From Methanolobus bombayensis (GTDB taxonomy: Archaea; Halobacteriota; Methanosarcinia; Methanosarcinales; Methanosarcinaceae), in NCBI RefSeq assembly GCF_017873415.1, contig NZ_JAGGKD010000016.1:1-49223 (forward strand): 49,223 nt of DNA, given 5' to 3'. Made by a program: the position numbers and the translations under genes. Numbering within the stretch: the first letter of the stretch is position 1; each line of letters starts with the position of its first letter. Below are positions 37,558 to 46,440 of this stretch, piece after piece. A model generated the notes under the pieces. That model had not been told where the DNA came from. It made no database searches and saw nothing but the letters and a program-made list of their open reading frames with translations.

Positions 37558-38415
37558 GTGTTGAACAAAAAAAGAATTCTGCTCTTAATGAGTCTCACTG
37601 TATTTGTAATTTTAAGCTTTTCAGCTTCTGCCCAGGAGGCAACAATACATGGTGCTGTATATGAGTGGGATTCATTTGCTCCTCTTGAAAATGTCATTGT
37701 GGAGGTTAACTCAACACCTTCTCAGTCAATGCTTGCAACTTACGGACTCTATTCTTTCAATCTTGATCCGGGGAACTATATGATATCTGCAAGCTATTAT
37801 AGTAACAATGAACTTGTAGCTTACACTGAAGAGCAAATCACAATAAGCGATGACGGTGATTACGTACTTGACCTCATACTGTTTCCGGTCTATTCCGATC
37901 CTTTGCTGAACGAAAGTGACTTTTCAGAGCTGGAGGACATAGCGGATTTAGCCGAATCTGGCGACCAGGGATCCTCATCTTTCCTTTCAGAAAGTACCTC
38001 TGTAATCCTTATTATACTTTTGATTCTGCTTCTTTTCGGAGTTGCTGTTTTTGTAAATCAAAAGAAAGATTCTCACATGCCTGGTGGTACTTTATCTGAA
38101 GGCCTGTCAGATGATTTTGTATCTGATGATTCATTGGGTGGCCTGCCTGACGATCTTCGTGAAGTAGTTTCTATCATCGCAGAGAATGACGGCAGAATTA
38201 CTCAGAAAGATCTTCGTACAAAAGTTAAGCATTCAGAAGCAAAAGTAAGTCTAATGATCTCTGATCTTGAAAGCAGGGGAATTGTAAGAAAGTTCAAGAA
38301 GGGAAGAGGCAACGTTATCATTCTAGAGGACAAGAATGAAGAAGATAATTTCATTTGTGAGTCTGCACTGGATAACTCATCACCCGATGACCCGGAAAGT
38401 CATGATAATAAATGA
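37558..38415 (+). CDS. Membrane-bound winged-helix regulator with extracytoplasmic carboxypeptidase-regulatory-like domain
   Basis: The frame is open from 37399, but the first 53 codons look non-coding, and the signal-type sequence begins at VLNKKRILLLMSLTVFVILSF. I therefore take GTG 37558 (or TTG 37561) as start, giving about 285 residues. After the signal segment, residues about 28-100 form a beta-sandwich of CarboxypepD-regulatory type (ATIHGAVYEWDSFAPLENV...YGLYSFNLDPGNYMISA). A transmembrane helix (SVILIILLILLLFGVAVFV, about 147-165) leads to a C-terminal MarR/TrmB-like winged helix (LREVVSIIAENDGRITQKDLRTKV...SLMISDLESRGIVRKFKKGRG). This is the layout of archaeal membrane-tethered regulators. 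It probably senses an extracellular signal and regulates genes, perhaps its divergent neighbour, from the membrane. Confidence 0.8.
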   Translation: MLNKKRILLLMSLTVFVILSFSASAQEATIHGAVYEWDSFAPLENVIVEVNSTPSQSMLATYGLYSFNLDPGNYMISASYYSNNELVAYTEEQITISDDGDYVLDLILFPVYSDPLLNESDFSELEDIADLAESGDQGSSSFLSESTSVILIILLILLLFGVAVFVNQKKDSHMPGGTLSEGLSDDFVSDDSLGGLPDDLREVVSIIAENDGRITQKDLRTKVKHSEAKVSLMISDLESRGIVRKFKKGRGNVIILEDKNEEDNFICESALDNSSPDDPESHDNK

Positions 38416-38448
38416 TCCTGTGCCCGACCTGATTTAAAAACTGAATAC

Positions 38449-38466
38449 TAAACCAAAATATATAAC
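38449..38466 (+). promoter_or_regulatory. Promoter of ACT-protein/homoserine dehydrogenase/ligase cluster
   Basis: TAAACCAAAATATATAAC fits a BRE plus TATA box. It is about 80 bases before the ATG of the ACT-domain gene. Confidence 0.5.
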
Positions 38467-38537
38467 TGCCTTTACGAGTATGATATGCATTCAGAAGTAG
38501 TTCTATTTACATATTTATCAGATTTATGAGGGTATAC

Positions 38538-39050
38538 ATGCGAGTTTCCATGGACATTGAGTTAAAAGATATCCCCGGCCAATTGCTTCTTGCTTTAAGG
38601 CCCGTATCCGAGCTTAAAGGTAATTTGATTTCGGTAGTTCACCATCATGAAAAGAGAACCCCCCGTGGCACAATTCCTGTTCAGCTGGTTTTTGAGATAA
38701 AACCGGATAAGCTTAATGACATTGTTTCAAGGCTTGAAGAGAATGGTATCGGCATTGCACGAATTGATGAAAAGAGATTTTTCGAACATGGTGCAGTAAT
38801 TCTTATAGGTCATATAGTCCACACGGATATTCAGGACACTATAGATACAATTGATAAGACCGGTTATGCAGAAGTTGTGGACCTGAACCTGTCAATGCCA
38901 AAAATAAACATGGCTTCTTCAGCTTCATTGAAAATAGATGCTGTCAGCAAGGAACATCTAGATTCTGCTATTACTTTGTTAAAAGAGATAGCCAGGGAAA
39001 AAGACCTTCTGGTTATTGAACCCATTAAAATTGAACTAGGGGTGAACTGA
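38538..39050 (+). CDS. ACT-domain regulatory protein upstream of homoserine dehydrogenase
   Basis: About 170 residues. ATG 38538 (MRVSMDIELKDIPGQ) has GAGGGT a few bases upstream; in-frame ATGs at 38526 and 38550 are alternatives. The N-terminal half is an ACT-like domain (MDIELKDIPGQLLLALRPVSELKGNLISVVHHH), and the C-terminal half has a second beta-alpha-beta pattern (ASLKIDAVSKEHLDSAITLLKEIA). ACT domains bind amino acids. Its stop (TGA 39048-39050) overlaps the hom ATG, so it is likely the amino-acid-sensing regulatory partner of that enzyme, as in methanogens that carry the ACT protein as a separate gene. Confidence 0.85.
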   Translation: MRVSMDIELKDIPGQLLLALRPVSELKGNLISVVHHHEKRTPRGTIPVQLVFEIKPDKLNDIVSRLEENGIGIARIDEKRFFEHGAVILIGHIVHTDIQDTIDTIDKTGYAEVVDLNLSMPKINMASSASLKIDAVSKEHLDSAITLLKEIAREKDLLVIEPIKIELGVN

Positions 39051-40045
39051 TGAAGACCATAAGTGTATCTATTATTGGTTTCGGTGCAGTAGGTCAGGGT
39101 GTTGCTAAGGTTCTTGTTGATAAAAAAGAGTATCTTGAAAATCTGGGTCTTGATTTCAAGGTAGTCGCAGTTGCAGATTCTAGAACTGCAGCAATCGATG
39201 AGAACGGTGTAGATCTTAATGCAGTCCTTTCCAGAAAACAGGACGAAGGTGTTGTAGGTTCTGAAAAGCTTACAGGACTTGAGATTATAGAAACCATAGA
39301 TCATGATGTTGTGGTTGAGACCACTCCTACTAATATAGTAACAGGCGGCGTAGGTCTTCAGAATATGCTCGCCGCTTTTAAGCATGGAAGGGATGTTGTT
39401 ACATCAAACAAAGGTCCTCTTGCAATGAAATATGGTGAGCTGATGGAAGCTGCTAGTGAGGGAGGCTCCAACTTTAAATACGAAGCAACGGTCGGCGGTG
39501 CAATGCCGGTTCTCAATCTTGCAAAGGATGTCCTTGCAGGTAATTCAATAACCAATGTGGAAGGAATTTTCAACGGAACCTGCAATTATATCCTTACCCG
39601 CATGATGGAGGAACATGCGTCCTATGAGCAGATGCTTGCAGAGGCTCAGGAACTCGGATATGCGGAAACAGATCCGACTTATGATGTTGAAGGTATTGAT
39701 ACTGCCTGCAAACTTGTCATTCTTGCGAATTGCGTTTTCGGCATGAATGCAACACATGAGGATGTTACTGTCTCAGGTATAACCAGAATCACACCTGAAG
39801 CGCTTCTTCTGGCCCAGAATGAGGGATATGTCATCAAACTTATCGGAGAGGTCAATGACAGCAGGATCAATGTCGCACCAAAACTCGTACCAATTGACCA
39901 CCCGCTTGCAGTTGGTGGTTCTCTTAACGTGGCTTCGGTACAGACCGATCTTTCCGGTCCCATAACTGTAACCGGCCGTGGTGCGGGTTCAGTTGAGACT
40001 GCAAGTGCAATTCTCAGTGATATGATATCCATTTACAGGGACTAA
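39050..40045 (+). CDS. hom: Homoserine dehydrogenase
   Basis: Reduces aspartate-4-semialdehyde to homoserine, the branch to threonine and methionine. The protein is 331 residues, shorter than bacterial enzymes with fused ACT domains, since the ACT part is the preceding gene. Seen are the Rossmann motif [13 protein letters not shown] (10-22), the catalytic-lysine region VTSNKGPLA (Lys121), [11 protein letters not shown], and [18 protein letters not shown] with substrate-binding acidic residues and a conserved lysine. GGGGTGA precedes the ATG. The next gene starts 29 bases downstream on the same strand. Confidence 0.97.
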   Translation: MKTISVSIIGFGAVGQGVAKVLVDKKEYLENLGLDFKVVAVADSRTAAIDENGVDLNAVLSRKQDEGVVGSEKLTGLEIIETIDHDVVVETTPTNIVTGGVGLQNMLAAFKHGRDVVTSNKGPLAMKYGELMEAASEGGSNFKYEATVGGAMPVLNLAKDVLAGNSITNVEGIFNGTCNYILTRMMEEHASYEQMLAEAQELGYAETDPTYDVEGIDTACKLVILANCVFGMNATHEDVTVSGITRITPEALLLAQNEGYVIKLIGEVNDSRINVAPKLVPIDHPLAVGGSLNVASVQTDLSGPITVTGRGAGSVETASAILSDMISIYRD

Positions 40046-40074
40046 ATTCAGCCATCAAATTTAAGGGGCGTATT

Positions 40075-41766
40075 ATGACAAGCTTCAAAGAATTTGCCAG
40101 GGCATGTAAAGTTATTGAAGGAACGCCCGGTTCCCTTGATATGACTGCTCTGGTTGCGGAGTTACTTGGAAAAGTAAGCCCTGAAGAACTTCCTGTGGTA
40201 ACGCATTTTGTAATGGGCGAGATCTTTCCTGCATGGAGCAGTGAGGATATCGGAGTTGGTGCAGGTATTCTTTACAGTGCACTTGCAAAGTCTGCCGGAC
40301 TTTCAGTTGCTGATATAAAGGAAATTGTAAGAGAAACAGGAGATATTGGAGAAACAGCTGTCAGGGCCCTTAAGAAAGTTTCCAGCGGCCAGGCTACTTT
40401 TTCCTCATTTATGGAAGATAACACTGAACTTTCTATTCTGGAAGTATTTGAGAGATTCAAGGCCATATCCAGGGCCGCCGGAAAAGGCTCACAGACATCC
40501 AAGATGAAGAATCTCCAGTATCTTTTCAATTCTGTTTCCCCTGAGGAGGTTGGTTACATAGCACGTATTGTTGTGGAAGAGCTAAGGATCGGAGTAGGCG
40601 AAGGAATTGCCCGTGATGCTATTTCAAAGGCTTTCGATGTGCCTTCTGGAGAAATAGAGAGAGCTTTCATGCTTACAAATGACCTTGGGCTTGTGGCAGT
40701 AACTGCAAGGGAAGGTGGAAGTGAGGCTGTCAGGTCTCTTGGACTTGAACTAAATCGTCCGATCCGTATGATGCTGGCTCAGGTGACTCCTGATTTTGAT
40801 GTAGCACTTTCTGATCTTGGAACTGCCGCAGTTGAATGGAAGTTCGATGGTGCCAGGGTCCAGATCCATAAAGAAGGTGACAATATCACACTTTTCTCCC
40901 GCAGGCTTGAGAACATCACAGATTCTCTACCTGATATTGTGGAAGCTGTAAGAGAAAACATCGATGCTGAATCTGCCATACTCGACGGTGAAGCTGTTGC
41001 AATCGATGGAAATGGAAGGCCAAGGGCATTCCAGGATATACTGAAACGTTTCAGGCGAAAATATGATGTACAGTCCACAGCACGTGAGATCCCCCTCATA
41101 TTGAACCTTTTTGATATTATATATCTGAATGGCGAGGAACTAATTGACCTGCCTCTTGTCCGTAGAAGGGCAAAACTTGAGAGCTGTGTCAAAAACGGGG
41201 ATAAGATCAGGGTAGACACCCAGTATATCACAGATGACATTGTAAAGATAATGGAAGTATACAATGAAGCTCTTAAAGCCGGACATGAAGGTGTGATGAT
41301 AAAGAACCCGGACTCACCGTATTCTCCCGGAAAGCGAGGCAAGAACTGGCTCAAGAAGAAGCCGGTAATGGAGACACTGGATCTTGTTGTTATCGGAGCT
41401 GAATGGGGATACGGAAGGCGTACAAGTTTTCTGGGTTCCTATGCTCTTGCATGCCATGACCCCGAAAAAGGTCTTTTCCTGCCAGTAGGCCGTGTAGCAA
41501 CAGGTTTTTCCGATGAACAGCTTGCTGAGCTGACAGAGCTCTTTTCAGATCTGATAGTGACAGAATCTGGTACGGAAGTTGAGATTAAGCCGGAAATAAT
41601 ATTTGAGGTTGCTTTTGAAGAGATACAGAAAAGTGTAAATTACGAATCAGGATATGCACTTCGTTTTCCAAGGCTTGTTAATGTTAGAACCGATAAATCT
41701 GTTGAAGATGTGGAAACAATAGGCAGACTTGAAGAAATGTATCTTGTACAACGTGAAAGGAACTAA
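40075..41766 (+). CDS. lig: ATP-dependent DNA ligase
   Basis: Seals nicks in replication and repair using ATP. The 563-residue protein has an N-terminal DNA-binding domain (about 1-230), the adenylation motif Lys256 in [10 protein letters not shown], motif III-like LDGEAVAI, motif [14 protein letters not shown], motif [10 protein letters not shown], and the OB-fold C-terminal part with FRLPRLVNVR-like [11 protein letters not shown]. Length is typical of archaeal ligases. ATG 40075 follows AAGGGGCG. A poly-T stretch near 41787-41793 may end the transcript. Confidence 0.97.
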   Translation: MTSFKEFARACKVIEGTPGSLDMTALVAELLGKVSPEELPVVTHFVMGEIFPAWSSEDIGVGAGILYSALAKSAGLSVADIKEIVRETGDIGETAVRALKKVSSGQATFSSFMEDNTELSILEVFERFKAISRAAGKGSQTSKMKNLQYLFNSVSPEEVGYIARIVVEELRIGVGEGIARDAISKAFDVPSGEIERAFMLTNDLGLVAVTAREGGSEAVRSLGLELNRPIRMMLAQVTPDFDVALSDLGTAAVEWKFDGARVQIHKEGDNITLFSRRLENITDSLPDIVEAVRENIDAESAILDGEAVAIDGNGRPRAFQDILKRFRRKYDVQSTAREIPLILNLFDIIYLNGEELIDLPLVRRRAKLESCVKNGDKIRVDTQYITDDIVKIMEVYNEALKAGHEGVMIKNPDSPYSPGKRGKNWLKKKPVMETLDLVVIGAEWGYGRRTSFLGSYALACHDPEKGLFLPVGRVATGFSDEQLAELTELFSDLIVTESGTEVEIKPEIIFEVAFEEIQKSVNYESGYALRFPRLVNVRTDKSVEDVETIGRLEEMYLVQRERN

Positions 41767-41833
41767 ATGACCTTAGTTCTGCTTGTTTTTTTAAATCAAA
41801 AGTGTTATTAGGCAATAACAATTCATCACAACT

Positions 41834-42211
41834 ATGAATCTCAGAAATATTCCTTTTCTTGTTCTACTGGTATTCCTGATAACTCTGGCTTTTTCCGGAT
41901 GTGTTGGTGAACAGACATCTGAAAATGTATCAGAGCAGGAACCAGTGGACGTTGATGCAATAGTATATATTGAAGAATATGCTTTCAAGCCAGAATATAC
42001 AATGATCTCTCCCGATGAGACTGTTATGTGGGTGAATAATGATTCGGTGGCGTTCATTGTAAAGATAAACCTTGTTGGGGGAGACAGTTTCCAGTCTCCT
42101 ACTCTCAGAAAAGATGATACCTTCACCTATACTTTCCAGAACAGAGGCACATACAAATATGAACTTGTGACTCATCCATGGAAAAATAGCGGTTTTATAG
42201 TTGTGGAATAA
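41834..42211 (+). CDS. Cupredoxin-like lipoprotein missing most copper ligands
   Basis: The 125-residue product has a signal with lipobox FSGC. A single cupredoxin-like domain follows, recognisable from IEEYAFKPEYTMISPDETVMWVNND, then FTYTFQNRGTYKYELVTHPW near the C-terminus. In plastocyanin-type proteins the ligands are one His after the WxNxD strand, then Cys, His and Met. Here the first His position reads Phe (SVAFIV), the Cys position reads Leu (YELVTH), only the second His remains, and no Met follows. It therefore probably does not hold a type 1 copper. There is no obvious ribosome binding site, so the transcript may be leaderless or from a nearby start. Confidence 0.75.
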   Translation: MNLRNIPFLVLLVFLITLAFSGCVGEQTSENVSEQEPVDVDAIVYIEEYAFKPEYTMISPDETVMWVNNDSVAFIVKINLVGGDSFQSPTLRKDDTFTYTFQNRGTYKYELVTHPWKNSGFIVVE

Positions 42212-42246
42212 TACACCACTTACAAAGAATTAATTTTTCAGGGTAC

Positions 42247-42286
42247 AGGATTCCAGCTATAATCTGGTTCTATTATCCTTTTTTTT
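42247..42286 (+). terminator. Terminator of the cupredoxin-like gene
   Basis: AGGAT (42247-42251) pairs with ATCCT (42275-42279), and CCAG (42253-42256) with CTGG (42264-42267) inside it. Eight consecutive T bases (42279-42286) follow. Confidence 0.55.
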
Positions 42287-42367
42287 CTTATAATACATTT
42301 ACCTATGCTCCGGGGCATAATCTTTATCAATCATTGTAAATTAATTTTCTACATAGTCTATAGATAC

Positions 42368-42376
42368 TATATAATT
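42368..42376 (+). promoter_or_regulatory. TATA element of PAP2-family gene
   Basis: TATATAATT lies about 35 bases before ATG 42406, which predicts a very short leader. No clear ribosome binding site is seen. Confidence 0.4.
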
Positions 42377-42405
42377 TACAAAACACAAAAGGCCAGATTG
42401 TTAAA

Positions 42406-43263
42406 ATGACAGATATCCGTTTAATATTAATGCTGTTTGTAGTTGTATTGCTTATGAATGTGATAGCCTATTATATTTTCATTCAACGTAACTACAGGAA
42501 AGAGCAAAGTTCATCTGGTGCAAGCAATAGGGATAAATTCACTTTTGTAAGAGAAGTGTTACCATATGTCGGATTTGTTTCATTAATTTACCTTTTAGTA
42601 AAATCACAGGGTATCATTGTCAATAAACTTGTTAAAGTTCCTGGTTTTTCTCTGGAATATGATCTTGCAAGATACATATTTCTCATTGAAGGGAACAGTG
42701 TTAGTATATTTCAGGCTTTTACAAGTCCGGTGCTTACATATATCAGTTCATTTATCTACATATTCGGTTTTGCTTTCCTGTTGACCTTTACATTCTTATT
42801 CTTCCTGCTCACAAACCAGTTGAAAACCTTGAAAGAATATGCCATCGCCATATCTGTTATATACATAGTGGCTTTCCCATTCTACATATTAACACCTGTG
42901 AAGGTTACAGGTTATACACTGCCTGGTGTAACGCCTTTGCTTTACAATCTCAGTCCGTTGATAGTTAATGGTCTCAGAACGGTGGATCCATTATTTGATA
43001 ACTGCTTCCCGAGTCTTCATGCTGCTCTTTCCATACTTGCAATGCTGTTTATAATTTTCAGAACTGATCTCAGGAGCCTGAAAGTACTTGCAGTTTTCAC
43101 GACACTGGCCATTCAGTTCACTATATTTTATCTGGGTATTCACTGGATGACCGATTTTGTTGCAGGTATTCTACTGGCATTTTTAAGTTATTTTATCGGT
43201 ACAAAATATCATTCTTTGATAGCAAATAAACTCCGTCTATTTACAAATACTCAAAACAAATGA
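42406..43263 (+). CDS. PAP2-superfamily membrane phosphatase/phosphotransferase
   Basis: Polytopic protein of 285 residues with about six hydrophobic segments. The PAP2/Aur1-like active site is seen in two places: CFPSLHAAL (Pro-Ser plus His, about 204-212) and GIHWMTDFVAGI with the His-x-x-x-Asp pattern (about 246-257). The N-terminal KxxxxxxRP motif of classical PAP2 is not evident, as in inositol phosphorylceramide synthase-like (Aur1) members. Likely roles are dephosphorylation or head-group transfer on an isoprenoid or archaeal phospholipid; the substrate is unknown. It stands alone with its own TATA element and is convergent with the next gene. Confidence 0.88.
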   Translation: MTDIRLILMLFVVVLLMNVIAYYIFIQRNYRKEQSSSGASNRDKFTFVREVLPYVGFVSLIYLLVKSQGIIVNKLVKVPGFSLEYDLARYIFLIEGNSVSIFQAFTSPVLTYISSFIYIFGFAFLLTFTFLFFLLTNQLKTLKEYAIAISVIYIVAFPFYILTPVKVTGYTLPGVTPLLYNLSPLIVNGLRTVDPLFDNCFPSLHAALSILAMLFIIFRTDLRSLKVLAVFTTLAIQFTIFYLGIHWMTDFVAGILLAFLSYFIGTKYHSLIANKLRLFTNTQNK

Positions 43264-43324
43264 TAAAGCATCTTCCCGGAAACTCCCGATCTGAAAATAA
43301 AGCAGAATGTAAACTGCTCACATT

Positions 43325-44131
43325 TTAACAATAAGAGATATCATAACTATGGAAAGAACGTTCGATTTCTTTCCTGTCTGTTATATCGTAAAAAATGATA
43401 ACTGCGCCAATTATCTCGTTTTTCTTATTGGTTACTGGCGAACCTATTATATCAAGTGGTATACGTGTGTTGTTCTTTGAAATCAGGGTTGTGTTGTCTT
43501 CAAGACCGAAAAAAGCACCTTCTCTTAATACCTTTCTGATGGGGTCTTCTACAACTCTCTCCTCTTCACAAACTATTTTGAACACATTTGTGATTCTGCA
43601 GCCAAGTGCTTCTTTTTTAGTGTAACCTGTGAGTGCTTCGGCAAGAGGATTAATGTATTTGATATTTCCATTTATGTCAGTGGATATAACCGCATCACCA
43701 ATATTGTCAAGGAGCGAATTGACACATTTTTCGCGATCGAACTGTTTTTCTTTTTCCTTTTCCTGTTTATACAGGGCAATTTCTATGTTAGTCCGGAGTT
43801 CTCTCTCATCAAAGGGTTTGAGTATGTGGCCAAAAGGTTCTGTGAGTTTTGCTCTTTGAAGTGTTTTTTCGTCTGAATAAGCTGTCAGGTAGATAACAGG
43901 TATGTTATAATTATCCCGTATCTCCTTTGCAGCTTCAATACCATCGATCTTGCCTTTAAGCACAATATCCATTAATATCAGATCGGGTCGGTATTGATCA
44001 ATGAATTTTATAGCATCTTCACCGCTGTCTGCCATACAGGGCACAGAATATCCGAAATGTTCCAGACTATCTTTAATATCCAGAGCTACTATTTTTTCGT
44101 CTTCGACTATCATTATCTTCTCATTGGTCAT
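43325..44131 (-). CDS. Response regulator: receiver plus PAS domain, no DNA-binding output
   Basis: Residues 1-120 are a receiver domain with acidic pocket VEDEK, phospho-acceptor Asp55 (LILMDIVL), Thr in VIYLTAY and Lys in HILKPF. A linker helix (EKEKEKQFDREK) joins a PAS domain (about 135-255, VNSLLDNIGDAVISTDINGNIKYINPLAEALTGYTKKEALG) with a terminal IIFYDITDRKEIE. There is no kinase, HTH or other effector. The 268-residue protein is encoded right after the histidine kinase, with a TGATG-type one-base overlap, so it most likely receives phosphate from it and passes the signal through protein contacts. Confidence 0.93.
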   Translation of the reverse strand: MTNEKIMIVEDEKIVALDIKDSLEHFGYSVPCMADSGEDAIKFIDQYRPDLILMDIVLKGKIDGIEAAKEIRDNYNIPVIYLTAYSDEKTLQRAKLTEPFGHILKPFDERELRTNIEIALYKQEKEKEKQFDREKCVNSLLDNIGDAVISTDINGNIKYINPLAEALTGYTKKEALGCRITNVFKIVCEEERVVEDPIRKVLREGAFFGLEDNTTLISKNNTRIPLDIIGSPVTNKKNEIIGAVIIFYDITDRKEIERSFHSYDISYC

Positions 44132-46155
44132 CAGTAGTCCCTTCTCTTATAGGATAGTCCTTTGAATTTTATTCTGAATTCCGTACCATTGCTTCTTATT
44201 AGCTCTATGCTGCCTTCTATCTGTTCAACTAATGAAACTACAAGCTGCATGCCCAATGAGTCCGTATTTCTGAAGTCAAGATCTTCCGGAAAACCTATTC
44301 CGTTGTCCCTTATCGTTAACATGTATTGACCATTGACATCCGGAACTATCTCGACAAATATTTCCCCCTTATGGTCTTTGAAAGCATGTTTCAGGGAATT
44401 CGATACGATCTCATTGATGATAAGCCCGAGCGGTATGGCTGTATCAATGTCCTGTGTTATGTTTTTAATCTTTATATCAATTTTGATATTTTCCGGATCG
44501 CAGCCATAAGTATTTAGAAGATATTTAGTAAGATCCTCGACATATGAAAAAAGTCCAATATTCTCCAGATCACTTGACTGGTATAGTTTTTCATGTGCAA
44601 TAGCCATGGATTTAGCACGGTTCTGGCTTTTGCGGAATGCTTCTATTGTTTCTCTGTCGATAAATTTTCTTGACTGGAGTCGCAGCATGCTTGATATTAT
44701 CTGGAGATTGTTCTTCACCCGATGATGAACTTCTTTGAGGAGCAGATCTTTCCGGCGCATTTCCTCTGCTTGTTTCAATTCAGTAATATCCTTGACAACT
44801 GCAAGCACCTCATCATCAGAAATAACAACAAACCTGACTTCAAAGTCTCTCATCTCTCTTTTCACAGGCATGGTGTAATGCATTGTATGGGTTTTCTTTG
44901 TCTTGAGCGCTTCTTCTATTATGTCTAGTTCCATTTCAGCAATGTGTGCAGGAAGAACATCTTCAAGTGTGATATTCAGTTCTTTTTCAGGTGATTCATA
45001 AATACAGTTGTCTGTGGAAAGTTTATAATTACATATTGTTCCGTCCTTTTTTACCTGGAACATCATATCAGGCATAGCCTGCAAAATAGCATTTATGGTA
45101 GCATCTCTTTTTGTAACTAGTTTTTGTGCTCTTTCAAGTGATTCAAGCATTCTGTTAATAGAGGCACTAAGACTTGCAAGTTCATCGTTTCCTTCATCAG
45201 ATACTCTTTTTGTGAAATCGCTTTTATTACCTATGTCTCTGACTTCATTCTGGAGTTCTTTTAGACGGAAAATATGGGACCTTTCCAGAAGTAAAGTCAC
45301 AGATGCTCCGAAAACAATCCCTGTCAGCACAAGGACAAAAAGGAAATAGTTGATCGAATTTATTCCCTGCTGGTGGATATTGCGAAGCATCCCAGCTTCC
45401 AGTGAAAATGCACTATTCCCATATATGTCATTGAAATTCACATAGGAGTATATACGGGTATCATCTGTTATAGTGAATATACTGTCATTATTATTGCCAT
45501 TGTTAAGGGATAATATATTTTCTGCATTATCTGTGTTCTTTATATTTTCAATGTTCACGACAAGGCTTGTAGTTTCATGTAGTCTGGCAATCTCTTCCTT
45601 GTCAATGAACCTGCCCATTATTACTGTTCCGGCTATTGGTCCGCTGAGGTCACTTTTCACAACTGGTTGTGATGTTATCAACAATGGTTTTTCTTCAAAG
45701 ACAAGAAATCCGGTTTTCCTGCTTCCATGATCTTCATGGTCCAAAAGGTATGGATTGCTTTCCAGATGCTTTTCCAGTTCACTTACAGAGGTCGGATTAT
45801 CTATGGATTTTTCAAATAACAATGTTCCGTTTTTATTGTAAAAGAGCATGAAGTCTAGCCTCTGGTTGTGAAAGGTTTCGTCCATGAGGTATTTTTCAGA
45901 ATAGTTGTTACTGTTACCATGGAGAAAGTTGTATGTTTCATCCCATACAGACCAGTCAGCAGCTTTTCTTTCAAGATCCTGGCTGTCAATAATTACAATA
46001 TTTTTGATGCAAACAGCATTCTCGATCGCATCCTGTTCTTCCAGTCTGTCAAAACTGTCAATAACTATGGAATGTGAACTAAGATATATTATCAGTATAA
46101 GCCCTATAAGAGTTGCACCTATAATGCCAAATGTCTTTTTCTGTAGTGTTGTCAT
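44131..46155 (-). CDS. Membrane sensor histidine kinase with CHASE4-type sensor, HAMP, PAS and HisKA_2/HATPase
   Basis: Of the 674 residues, an N-terminal membrane helix (about 9-25) and a second one (about 268-292) enclose an extracytoplasmic sensor with the CHASE4 pattern DWSVWDETYNF (67-77). A HAMP region (about 293-345) and a PAS-like domain (about 350-465) follow. The HisKA_2-type helix EVHHRVKNNLQIISSMLRLQ carries the phospho-His at 477 or 478, and the ATPase domain has NEIVSNSLKHAF and RDNGIGFPED. It is transcribed with the receiver-PAS gene downstream. The signal is unknown. Confidence 0.93.
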   Translation of the reverse strand: MTTLQKKTFGIIGATLIGLILIIYLSSHSIVIDSFDRLEEQDAIENAVCIKNIVIIDSQDLERKAADWSVWDETYNFLHGNSNNYSEKYLMDETFHNQRLDFMLFYNKNGTLLFEKSIDNPTSVSELEKHLESNPYLLDHEDHGSRKTGFLVFEEKPLLITSQPVVKSDLSGPIAGTVIMGRFIDKEEIARLHETTSLVVNIENIKNTDNAENILSLNNGNNNDSIFTITDDTRIYSYVNFNDIYGNSAFSLEAGMLRNIHQQGINSINYFLFVLVLTGIVFGASVTLLLERSHIFRLKELQNEVRDIGNKSDFTKRVSDEGNDELASLSASINRMLESLERAQKLVTKRDATINAILQAMPDMMFQVKKDGTICNYKLSTDNCIYESPEKELNITLEDVLPAHIAEMELDIIEEALKTKKTHTMHYTMPVKREMRDFEVRFVVISDDEVLAVVKDITELKQAEEMRRKDLLLKEVHHRVKNNLQIISSMLRLQSRKFIDRETIEAFRKSQNRAKSMAIAHEKLYQSSDLENIGLFSYVEDLTKYLLNTYGCDPENIKIDIKIKNITQDIDTAIPLGLIINEIVSNSLKHAFKDHKGEIFVEIVPDVNGQYMLTIRDNGIGFPEDLDFRNTDSLGMQLVVSLVEQIEGSIELIRSNGTEFRIKFKGLSYKRRDY

Positions 46156-46259
46156 TCCTTCGCCTATATTTCCTGAATGCTGACCATTTCGCTATCTTCA
46201 TGTTCTAATGTTATATAACTGCCTTATAATTTATATGCATATATAATTGTTTCTGGTAA

Positions 46260-46277
46260 TTGTGCAATCATGCACAA
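46260..46277. promoter_or_regulatory. Palindrome TTGTGCA-N4-TGCACAA upstream of histidine kinase gene
   Basis: Perfect 7-bp inverted repeat with a four-base spacer. It lies 105-122 bases before the kinase ATG and, on the minus strand, about 20 bases upstream of an A/T-rich TATA-like stretch near 46225-46248. This position suits an activator or repressor dimer. Confidence 0.45.
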
Positions 46278-46440
46278 CATCTTTAAAGCAGATTCCAATG
46301 CAGCCTGCAATAAATCGTTAATTGTAGTAATGATGAACAATACTAACGGTAAAATATAGAAACAAATCAAAGAAAAAAGATAGCTTGCAGGATTTTTTTT
46401 CCACAAGCGTCTATAGGATTAAGTAGTCTGAAACTAAATA

